Origin: Datnioides undecimradiatus
Lineage: Eukaryota; Chordata; Actinopteri; Lobotiformes; Datnioididae
Length of the DNA stretch: 64,000 nt
NCBI GenBank assembly: GCA_008933995.1
Contig: WARS01000015.1
Location: 14,640,957-14,704,956, forward strand
Direction of reading: 5' to 3'
In this document: in pieces, positions 61,963 to 64,000 of the stretch
Position numbering within the stretch: position 1 is the stretch's first letter
Layout: each line of letters begins with the position of its first letter
Notes under the pieces: generated by a model
Databases searched by the model: none
Seen by the model: only the letters and a program-made list of their open reading frames with translations
Told to the model about the DNA's origin: nothing
Translations under genes and position numbers: made by a program

Positions 61963-63934
61963 AAACACATAGATATTCTAAAGAGAGATAGAAATAGCAC
62001 TTGTAGATGCATACACACCCACAAACAAACACATGATCATACAGACAATAAAAAAATGTGCAGTGCTTTTTATGCATCATTTCAATCAAAAGCAACCAAA
62101 TATAAATATTTTTTTACATATTTGGGTAGCTTCGCTCTCTCCCTGGTGTTGGTTTAGGCCCTGGTGATTAATTTTGCCGCACCAGATTGAAGTTTCCAAT
62201 TTTTAAACCCATTTTTTGGTGCTGATGATGATAATCATATCCTGCTTATAATGCAAGGCTGGATATAAGCAGTGCATGGTGGGCGGGATGTGGGGAGGGC
62301 GAGGAGCAAAGTAATCTGAAAATGATTAGACCCTTGATAGTGATTAGTGAGACTCATGAATATGTATTTTCGAACTCAACAATGTGGCTTTAATCAGAAT
62401 TTGTATGATTTTTTTTTTTTTTTATCAGTGACTTGATATCTCAGCAGCTTTTAGTCAGTTGGTTAGTTACTTTTCTAAGCGTTTCATATTTTCACGGTAG
62501 ACTGGATGAACTGTATATCTGATATAATGCTTCATTATGTTGTACTCTCATAGTCTTATTGGTTTAGTAGAATGTAATGTTGTCAATGCTGCATTATTAT
62601 CCTCCACTCCGTGTGCCTCATTGGTATGTTCTAAGCAGTCAAGTCTTATTTTTTATTGTTTGTTGCATTTTTCTATTTATTCTCACACTCGCTGTTTCCA
62701 CGACCCAAATTTTTTTTTTTTTCCCCTAGGATGCCATCCATCATGTGATGCCTGCAGTGGGGCAGGGCCACTCTCCTGCACTTCGTGCCCTGTCAACAGA
62801 GTTCTTTTGCCCTCTGGTCTTTGTGCTCCCGAATGTCCCCTTGGTTACTATAACGGTCACAGGATCTGTGAAGGTAGGTACCACTGCTGAATCTCACCTG
62901 AAAGATAACACTCGACATATCTAATGAATCAGAGATATGACTATGCGCAATCTAATAAAACCTCTAAGATAACGTCTGAGGTCGTTGTGGAGGATCCCCA
63001 ATGACTCACAGGAGGTAGAGAAATTATAAAAATACTAGGTAGTACAATGGTTCTACAGTATTAATATGGTTCACCATTTCCACTAGCAACATTATAACTA
63101 TGTGTTTGCAGTGTTAATGACTCGTGTACCTGCAGCTGAAGCAGCAACTCACTGTATTGTGTGCACTTCTGTAAGCTGCCTCATGTTGCCTTGAAAATGG
63201 TGATTCTAAGGCATTAATTCAAACTCACTCACGCTGTTGCCTGGTATTCAAAATAACTTTATTCATCTTTTGCAATGACTTTCATAACTAAAAAGCACTC
63301 AGACAGTGCATGCCTCTGCCAAGGCTGCTTCATCCTCTAATCAAAAATAAACAGTGATGAACAGTCAGGGCATACGTGTGCCAGGGTTTGTTATATTCAT
63401 GTAAGTGCAGGGTTAGTTGATGAGAAAATAGTGCAAATGTTTGTAAGTGCCCCAATTTGACCTGAGAAGTCCTTTAAAAGAGTCCTGACTCTCCACACAA
63501 ATAGAGACATTTAGGCTTTTGATCATTGCAGGTAAACAAAAATAACTAAATCAACACTTCTTTATTGGATGTATTAATAGATCCTGTAATTGAAAATCCT
63601 GCAAATGTGAAGCATGATAAAAACACACTGTCGAGTGTTCTGTAGGTTATTAAGCTGCCTGGGTGCAACAAAGCCACTTCAGCCAGTATTTGGCGATGGC
63701 AGGTGTTAAAACATTCTGCCGCTGATCCTCTGGCCTCTGACCTTACATCTAACCAGACCTTCGTGTCAACCTGTTTGTTTTCGGCAGCATGTGACAGCCA
63801 GTGCCTGACGTGCGACAGGGCCGGGGTTTGTACATCTTGCCGTGACCCGGCCAAGGTCCTGCTGTTCGGGGAATGCCAATATGACAGCTGCGCGCACCAG
63901 TACTACCTCAACACAACAACCCGGGCCTGCAGAG
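817..63934 (+). CDS. fras1: FRAS1 extracellular matrix protein, internal part (18 exons)
   Basis: This is a spliced reading frame of 2530 nt (843 codons plus one base) built from 18 exons with consistent phases and GT-AG borders. It encodes a partial VWC module (residues 1-53), four VWC modules (about 55-303) and eleven FU repeats (304-843). VWC modules followed by a long FU array are, to my knowledge, peculiar to FRAS1. Known for the family: FRAS1 is a very large basement-membrane protein that assembles with FREM1 and FREM2 below the lamina densa and anchors epithelium to mesenchyme. Its loss causes Fraser syndrome in humans, blebbing in mice and fin blistering in zebrafish (pinfin). No initiator ATG, signal peptide, promoter or poly(A) site lies in the window. 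The usual count is 14 FU repeats, so about three should follow downstream. No stop or frameshift was seen, so the gene looks intact here. Confidence 0.95.
977..2514 (+). other. fras1: Intron, 1.5 kb
   Basis: No gene, RNA or transposon was recognised. Short reading frames here on both strands lack domain signals. The intron ends in a GT-rich tract (2491-2510) that stands in for a normal pyrimidine tract before the acceptor at 2513-2514. Confidence 0.7.
2515..2648 (+). CDS. fras1: fras1 exon: N-terminal and middle part of a VWC module
   Basis: The exon has 134 nt, enters in phase 1 and leaves in phase 0 at donor GTAGGT. After the split Glu codon it reads SCSWQGTVYRDGEEW, then CSRCVCSNGKVQC and AAECPQVACKP. 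The opening C-x-W-x-G-x-x-Y-x-x-G-x-x-W and the CxxCxC-x-x-G-x-V-x-C core are classic VWC. The closing CCPQC of this module lies in the next exon. The acceptor has an unusually GT-rich tract in front of it. Confidence 0.94.
2649..3495 (+). other. fras1: Intron, 0.85 kb, with TC/CA repeat near the acceptor
   Basis: The intron is unremarkable AT-rich sequence until a (TC)n run at 3414-3444 that passes into (CA)n at 3445-3463. This is followed by a T-rich tract and the acceptor at 3494-3495. No gene is seen. Confidence 0.75.
3414..3463. repeat. (TC)n(CA)n microsatellite
   Basis: About 15 TC units with one interruption (cg) run directly into about nine CA units. The repeat ends 32 bp before the 84-nt exon. 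Its CA part is complementary to the GT repeat just downstream of that exon. Confidence 0.95.
3496..3579 (+). CDS. fras1: fras1 exon: end of one VWC module and start of the next
   Basis: The exon has 84 nt (28 codons) and is phase 0 at both ends, with acceptor atcag and donor GTAGGT. It encodes HENLVIQPGQCCPQCVSN, which closes the preceding VWC module with the CCPxC motif. It then gives NPCLSAGKQYQ, the opening of the next module. Because it is symmetric, skipping it would keep the frame but fuse two half modules. Confidence 0.94.
3593..3642. repeat. (GT)n microsatellite, 13 bp after a donor site
   Basis: About 50 bp of GT units with single ga/ct-type interruptions (gc near 3597, at near 3625). 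It begins only 13 bp beyond the end of the 84-nt exon. Confidence 0.95.
3712..3739. repeat. (GT)n microsatellite
   Basis: Fourteen uninterrupted GT units lie inside the intron. Open frames across it on both strands are repeat translations. Confidence 0.95.
4001..4045. repeat. (TCCTC)n pentanucleotide microsatellite
   Basis: Nine consecutive copies of the 5-bp unit tcctc form a pure polypyrimidine strand of about 45 bp. The minus-strand frame here reads as repeated EERRG units, which is low complexity and not a gene. Confidence 0.95.
4712..4750. other. Perfect inverted repeat (hairpin)
   Basis: An 11-bp arm agacagttttc is mirrored by gaaaactgtct. Four more pairs (TGCT with AGCG, one G-T) follow inside, leaving a 9-nt loop. 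Outside, after two mismatches, three more pairs follow. This may be a miniature transposon relic or chance. It is too short to call a microRNA precursor. Confidence 0.6.
5590..6390 (-). mobile_element. Probable degenerate L1-type LINE, 3' end of ORF2 plus A-rich tail
   Basis: On the minus strand, two adjacent open stretches (6321-6127 and 6120-5725) give a protein-like text. It contains KLILKTDIPFSPSVFFLGDP followed by a Leu/Ala-rich segment and an ARHRKASTSPP-like basic stretch. This resembles, from memory, the C-terminal region of fish L1-type reverse transcriptase ORFs (pattern IPxxPxxxLLGD). The sequence then runs into an A-rich 3' end with an aataaa-like signal near 5600-5635, as expected for a retrotransposon tail. 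Stops and frame breaks show it is dead. The family assignment is inference. Confidence 0.4.
6799..6855 (+). mobile_element. Degenerate L2/CR1-like 3' tail
   Basis: The stretch contains acctgggatcagctccagcc and then gataagctattatagataat. It resembles the widespread teleost repeat end with 'gctccagc ... gataagcggttatagaaaatggatgg'. The copy is diverged and truncated. The assignment rests on recalled repeat sequence, not a search. Confidence 0.5.
7235..7277. repeat. (TG)n microsatellite upstream of the 102-nt exon
   Basis: About 43 bp of TG units, interrupted once by cg, end 48 bp before the exon. The remaining 48 bp up to the acceptor are still GT-rich. Confidence 0.95.
7326..7427 (+). CDS. 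fras1: fras1 exon: middle part of a VWC module
   Basis: The exon has 102 nt (34 codons) and is phase 0 at both ends, with acceptor ttggcag and donor GTGGGT. It encodes HGEQWQKNACTTCVCDQGQS, then a KCYTQTCRPVTC segment and DK. It supplies the G-x-x-W and CxxCxC core of the module whose opening lies in the previous exon and whose closing CC is in the next. It is bracketed by complementary (TG)n and (CA)n repeats, with a weak GT-rich pyrimidine tract, so it is a candidate for skipping. Confidence 0.94.
7441..7491. repeat. (CA)n microsatellite, 13 bp after a donor site
   Basis: About 51 bp of CA with one interruption (ta near 7453). It is complementary to the (TG)n repeat on the other side of the 102-nt exon. 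Confidence 0.95.
8229..8269 (+). ncRNA. Hammerhead-ribozyme-like motif, possibly a Penelope-type retroelement relic
   Basis: The invariant hammerhead boxes CTGATGA (8235-8241) and GAAA (8254-8257) are present. A 3-bp stem II (GGC with GCT, loop CACAA) separates them. Upstream ACGACC can pair over six bases with GGTTGT at 8264-8269, forming stem I. Stem III would be minimal. Short-stem hammerheads of this kind are known in Penelope-like retroelements. Activity is doubtful and the resemblance could be partial. Confidence 0.35.
10310..10501 (+). CDS. fras1: fras1 exon: end of one VWC module plus most of the next
   Basis: The exon has 192 nt (64 codons) and is phase 0 at both ends, with acceptor cttgcag and donor GTGAGC. 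It opens with GHTKVKRAGQCCDEC, closing the preceding module (Asp instead of the usual Pro in CCPxC). It then gives GSCLYEGTVRYHGDMWNSTG and CEYCTCNRGQVLC, and ends ECGRVTCPQ. NST is a predicted N-glycosylation sequon inside the VWC core. The final part of this module is in the next exon. Confidence 0.95.
10502..12247 (+). other. fras1: Intron, 1.7 kb
   Basis: No gene, RNA or clear transposon was recognised. It contains a T10-type run near 12014 and AT-rich sequence before the acceptor tttacag. Confidence 0.7.
12248..12337 (+). CDS. fras1: fras1 exon: VWC module junction
   Basis: The exon has 90 nt (30 codons) and is phase 0 at both ends. It encodes GLELIHLPGKCCPECSS, closing the preceding VWC module with CCPxC. 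It then gives LKPSCVYEGKSYK, opening the last VWC module. The donor GTACTT is a poor match to consensus after +4, so inclusion may be sensitive. Confidence 0.94.
12338..14029 (+). other. fras1: Intron, 1.7 kb
   Basis: There is no recognisable gene. A 7-bp inverted repeat (ACGTCTG, 9-nt loop, CAGACGT) lies at 13416-13438. A good pyrimidine tract (13996-14027) precedes the acceptor. Confidence 0.7.
14030..14177 (+). CDS. fras1: fras1 exon: core and end of the last VWC module
   Basis: The exon has 148 nt, enters in phase 0 and leaves in phase 1 at donor GTATGC. It encodes DLARWTDGGCRECECRDAQV, then TCYLHSCPTCPPGTLAITQ and EGRCCPDCPK. It completes the final VWC module, and its phase-1 exit matches the FU exons. 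The split codon with the first FU exon is Val. Confidence 0.95.
15354..15390. other. Nested palindrome
   Basis: A perfect 16-bp palindrome, gctcttttaaaagagc, overlaps a larger imperfect inverted repeat (ctgctcttttaaa ... tttaaaaagagcag). It may be chance in AT-rich DNA or a miniature element scar. Confidence 0.5.
21692..21945. repeat. Cluster of three GT microsatellites with a duplicated flank
   Basis: GT runs lie at 21692-21713, 21806-21832 and 21917-21945. The second and third are each preceded by nearly the same 18 bp (aattaaatgtcagaacgtg and aattgaatgtcagaatgtg), 111 bp apart. The first follows a shorter related aaattaaattgtg. This suggests a local duplication around the microsatellite. 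Confidence 0.8.
22082..22225 (+). CDS. fras1: fras1 exon: furin-like repeat 1
   Basis: The exon has 144 nt and is phase 1 at both ends, with acceptor tttccag and donor GTACGG (weak). It encodes VECHPDCLSCSGTPDQCESC, then a RDPKAFLHLGRC segment and LAVCPAGYYAEGRVCA. All eight cysteines of the FU pattern C-x3-C-x2-C-x6-C-x2-C ... G-x-C-x3-C ... C are present. This is the first repeat of the FU array and follows the last VWC exon directly. Confidence 0.95.
22877..22902. repeat. (GT)n(GC)n microsatellite
   Basis: About nine GT units are followed by cgcgcg. Alternating purine-pyrimidine throughout. Confidence 0.9.
23273..23375 (+). mobile_element. Interspersed teleost repeat fragment
   Basis: The sequence contains ctttattcaaccaggaaag and then ctgagattaaaaacatg, and continues with ccaggatagaagcagcac. 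It resembles a common fish repeat I recall as 'tttatttaaccaggaaagtccattgagattaaaaatctctttttcaagggagacctggccaagatag'. The class is not assigned. No ends or target duplications could be fixed. Confidence 0.45.
23846..23884. repeat. (CTT)n trinucleotide microsatellite
   Basis: About 13 CTT units form a pure polypyrimidine tract. Confidence 0.95.
25222..25368 (+). CDS. fras1: fras1 exon: furin-like repeat 2
   Basis: The exon has 147 nt and is phase 1 at both ends, with acceptor ccccacag after a strong C/T tract and donor GTGAGT. It encodes ACQSSCATCSSELDCQSCGS, then a HLPLLSADSGQC segment and LASCPLGSYQHDHTHCR. All eight FU cysteines are present. The Gly before the sixth cysteine is kept within a slightly longer loop (SADSGQC). 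Confidence 0.95.
30869..30898. repeat. (GT)n microsatellite
   Basis: About 30 bp of GT with one phase slip (gg). Confidence 0.95.
31451..31534. repeat. Compound (GA)n(CA)n(GA)n microsatellite
   Basis: GA at 31451-31462, CA at about 31463-31497, then GA at 31498-31534 with one cg break. The long minus-strand open frame across it (31850-31152) is largely its translation into Ser/Leu and Val/Cys runs. Confidence 0.95.
34427..34813 (+). pseudogene. Open frame with a Myb/SANT-like segment, possible transposon relic
   Basis: A 128-codon open frame contains VRAWSFEETPKLIEIWTN, which resembles the start of the Myb/SANT-like (MADF) DNA-binding domain of Harbinger-type accessory proteins (W-S-x-x-E-T-x-x-L-I-x-I-W). 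The rest does not extend the domain. No transposase or terminal repeats were found next to it. It may be a decayed fragment or chance. Confidence 0.2.
34877..35341 (+). mobile_element. Non-autonomous inverted-repeat element, 465 bp
   Basis: The left end tgtcagggttttgagttgag and the reverse complement of the right end, tgtcaaggcttggtttggag, match at 14 of 20 positions. The pentamer gaaag flanks both sides (34872-34876 and 35342-35346), a likely target duplication. The interior is T-rich and non-coding and looks like a recurrent teleost repeat from memory. The superfamily is not assigned. Confidence 0.6.
36496..36529. repeat. (CA)n microsatellite
   Basis: About 34 bp of CA with one cc slip. 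Confidence 0.95.
37133..37276 (+). CDS. fras1: fras1 exon: furin-like repeat 3
   Basis: The exon has 144 nt and is phase 1 at both ends, with acceptor caccag and donor GTAAAA. It encodes RCHESCSECRGPGQQECVSC, then SDPSALLKDGEC and VPDCGAGFYSQEGVCY. Eight FU cysteines are present. The position after the seventh cysteine is Gly instead of the usual Pro. Confidence 0.95.
37277..39242 (+). other. fras1: Intron, 2.0 kb
   Basis: It contains a CA repeat at 38921-38957 and AT-rich sequence. No gene was recognised. The 3' end lacks a good pyrimidine tract. Confidence 0.7.
38921..38957. repeat. (CA)n microsatellite
   Basis: About 18 CA units with one aa interruption. Confidence 0.95.
39243..39383 (+). 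CDS. fras1: fras1 exon: furin-like repeat 4
   Basis: The exon has 141 nt and is phase 1 at both ends, with acceptor ggttcacag and donor GTAGGG. It encodes ACDSSCASCFPDNPKCMSCV, then PGTALHHGKC and ISQCPVQHYLDTHSRCR. Eight FU cysteines are present. The acceptor region has mixed bases and a poor pyrimidine tract, so this symmetric exon could be spliced variably. Confidence 0.94.
39384..39900 (+). other. fras1: Intron, 0.5 kb
   Basis: AT-rich with a strong pyrimidine tract (39877-39898). Nothing else was recognised. Confidence 0.8.
39901..40041 (+). CDS. fras1: fras1 exon: furin-like repeat 5
   Basis: The exon has 141 nt and is phase 1 at both ends, with acceptor ctcctcag and donor GTAAGA. It encodes ACHSSCASCWGPSVSQCTLC, then PSGLLLHQGQC and AEACGEGLYSQDNTCH. 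Eight FU cysteines are present, with the CxGP signature as CWGP. Open frames also exist in the two other forward frames, but only this frame carries the cysteine pattern and the correct phase. Confidence 0.95.
40154..40321 (+). CDS. fras1: fras1 exon: furin-like repeat 6 (long form)
   Basis: The exon has 168 nt and is phase 1 at both ends, with acceptor tttttag and donor GTCAGT. Only 112 bp of intron separate it from the previous exon. It encodes NCHPSCRSCVGPLASDCLRC, then LKPEEALVPQSNHQQHGVC and TAGCPAHSFLDSIQTCR. Eight cysteines are present. The loop between the fifth and sixth cysteines is about eight residues longer than in its neighbours, making it the longest FU repeat here. Confidence 0.95.
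40881..40912. repeat. (TG)n microsatellite
   Basis: About 16 TG units with one gc interruption. Confidence 0.95.
43672..44145. mobile_element. Short hAT-superfamily DNA transposon
   Basis: The 474-bp element has terminal inverted repeats. The left end is tagtgatgcactgataccg and the reverse complement of the right end is tagggatgcacagataccg, matching at 17 of 19. It is flanked by 8-bp duplications, ctctaaac (43664-43671) and ctctaaag (44146-44153), with one mismatch. An 8-bp duplication and this end motif fit hAT. Inside, the minus strand keeps only the N-terminal BED finger of the transposase, so the element is an internally deleted, non-autonomous copy. Confidence 0.85.
43717..44016 (-). 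pseudogene. Remnant hAT transposase N-terminus with BED zinc finger
   Basis: The frame starts 130 bp inside the right end of the hAT element. It reads MSAVWRYFKVDDGDKSKADC, then KLCSAKLSRRTKASTFNTSN and LRKHLKNQHDAEF. The aromatic W-x-x-F, C-x2-C and H-x4-H residues are those of a BED-type zinc finger. After about 70 residues the frame runs into non-homologous sequence and ends in the left terminal region. The catalytic RNase H-like domain and dimerisation region are absent. Confidence 0.8.
44724..44747. repeat. (GT)n microsatellite
   Basis: About 12 GT units. Confidence 0.95.
44862..44897. repeat. (CA)n microsatellite
   Basis: About 18 CA units with one aa interruption. Confidence 0.95.
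47136..47171. repeat. (CA)n microsatellite
   Basis: About 18 CA units with one aa interruption. Confidence 0.95.
47332..47362. repeat. (CA)n microsatellite
   Basis: About 15 CA units, uninterrupted. Confidence 0.95.
49158..49298 (+). CDS. fras1: fras1 exon: furin-like repeat 7
   Basis: The exon has 141 nt and is phase 1 at both ends, with acceptor tttgcag and donor GTGAGA. It encodes ECHPSCWLCTGPSADNCTSC, then PPPSSLHEGRC and VPSCPQGFFIQDNQCQ. Eight FU cysteines and the CTGP signature are present. NCT is a possible N-glycosylation sequon. The coding strand carries a run of ten C (49216-49225) encoding Cys-Pro-Pro-Pro, an intrinsically slippage-prone site. Confidence 0.95.
49299..52097 (+). 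other. fras1: Intron, 2.8 kb
   Basis: AT-rich, with a long TC-rich stretch at 51800-51950. No gene, RNA or clear transposon was recognised. Confidence 0.7.
52098..52244 (+). CDS. fras1: fras1 exon: furin-like repeat 8
   Basis: The exon has 147 nt and is phase 1 at both ends, with acceptor ctcccag and consensus donor GTAAGT. It encodes ACHPSCQTCSGASQADCTSC, then PPLASLQSGYC and RTSCQEGHFLNAVTGECL. Eight FU cysteines are present. An Asn-Ala-Val follows the core, so there is no sequon there. Confidence 0.95.
52245..60297 (+). other. fras1: Intron, 8.1 kb
   Basis: It contains CA repeats around 53930-53945, 54056-54076, 54133-54145 and 54240-54254, which generate long spurious frames on both strands. 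No transposon ends, RNA genes or extra FU exon were recognised. Confidence 0.7.
54056..54254. repeat. Cluster of short CA microsatellites
   Basis: CA tracts at 54056-54076, 54133-54145 and 54240-54254 are separated by TC-rich sequence. Confidence 0.85.
60298..60453 (+). CDS. fras1: fras1 exon: furin-like repeat 9
   Basis: The exon has 156 nt and is phase 1 at both ends, with acceptor tctgcag and donor GTAAGG. It encodes KCSSDCQRCTADLQTGIGSI, then CLWCKAPRTWLLGDHC and VSHCPQDHYGWHGACI. Eight cysteines are present. The loop between the third and fourth cysteines is four to five residues longer than in other repeats and lacks the usual Gly-Pro. Confidence 0.95.
61105..61790. repeat. Degenerate (TCATCA)n / TCCTCA-rich tandem array
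   Basis: Nearly 690 bp are dominated by tcatc, cctca and ttatc units. The plus strand is pyrimidine-rich and the minus strand translates as Asp/Glu/Asn/Met runs. Several long open frames on both strands arise only because the unit lacks stop codons in some frames. It looks like an old expanded trinucleotide/hexanucleotide array. Confidence 0.85.
61921..61957. repeat. (CA)n microsatellite
   Basis: About 18 CA units. Confidence 0.95.
62730..62873 (+). CDS. fras1: fras1 exon: furin-like repeat 10
   Basis: The exon has 144 nt and is phase 1 at both ends, with acceptor cccctag after a T-run and donor GTAGGT. It encodes RCHPSCDACSGAGPLSCTSC, then PVNRVLLPSGLC and APECPLGYYNGHRICE. Eight FU cysteines are present. 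Confidence 0.95.
62874..63787 (+). other. fras1: Intron, 0.9 kb
   Basis: AT-rich and featureless. The minus-strand frame at 63546-63854 overlaps the next exon and has no domain signal. Confidence 0.75.
63788..63934 (+). CDS. fras1: fras1 exon: furin-like repeat 11
   Basis: The exon has 147 nt and is phase 1 at both ends, with acceptor ttcggcag and donor GTACAC (weak). It encodes ACDSQCLTCDRAGVCTSCRD, then PAKVLLFGECQYDSC and AHQYYLNTTTRACR. Eight cysteines are present, but the sixth and seventh are spaced C-x4-C instead of C-x3-C. NTT is a predicted N-glycosylation sequon. The gene continues past the window. Confidence 0.94.
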
Positions 63935-64000
63935 GTACACTGCCATCACCATGACAACCCAACACACGCCACAGTGGTACAGGGCGGTGAGGGGAAACAC
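63935..64000 (+). other. fras1: Start of the next fras1 intron (partial)
   Basis: Only 66 bp are visible after donor GTACAC. Nothing was recognised. Confidence 0.8.

Larger units (their letters stand above)
60454..62729 (+). other. fras1: Intron, 2.3 kb, with a large ATC-rich repeat
   Basis: An imperfect TCATCA-type array covers about 61105-61790 and a CA repeat 61921-61957. A T17-like run lies near 62407-62423 and another close to the acceptor. No gene is seen. Confidence 0.75.

Overview
The window is vertebrate genomic DNA from a bony fish, most likely a spiny-rayed teleost. The signs are long CA/GT microsatellites, remnants that look like teleost transposons, and moderate AT-rich introns with canonical GT-AG splice sites. 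It lies entirely inside one large gene on the + strand. Eighteen coding exons join in frame into about 843 residues of a secreted, cysteine-rich matrix protein: the end of one von Willebrand factor type C (VWC) module, four complete VWC modules, then eleven furin-like (FU) cysteine repeats. That combination identifies fras1, the Fraser syndrome extracellular matrix protein. The signal peptide and first VWC modules lie upstream. The remaining FU repeats, CSPG repeats, Calx-beta modules and transmembrane tail expected of FRAS1 lie downstream.

Layout: seven VWC exons lie at 817-14177. VWC modules are split across exons, and most joins are phase 0. After a 7.9 kb intron come the FU exons. FU1 and FU2 are at 22.1 and 25.2 kb. 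FU3 follows an 11.8 kb intron at 37.1 kb, FU4-FU6 cluster at 39.2-40.3 kb, FU7 is at 49.2 kb, FU8 at 52.1 kb, FU9 at 60.3 kb, FU10 at 62.7 kb and FU11 at 63.8 kb. Each FU exon encodes exactly one repeat, starts and ends in phase 1, and is a whole number of codons long.

The other ~96% of the window is intron. It holds a short hAT DNA transposon at 43672-44145 with terminal inverted repeats, a near-perfect 8-bp target duplication and a remnant BED zinc-finger reading frame. A second inverted-repeat element lies at 34877-35341. There are also a probable degenerate L1-type LINE tail, an L2-like 3' tail, a hammerhead-ribozyme-like core, and many microsatellites. No second gene, tRNA or rRNA could be supported on either strand.

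The most interesting point is that two consecutive in-frame VWC exons (3496-3579 and 7326-7427) are each bracketed by complementary CA/GT repeats starting 13 bp after the donor. This arrangement could loop the exon out of the pre-mRNA and promote skipping or circularisation. No previously undescribed multi-gene system was found.
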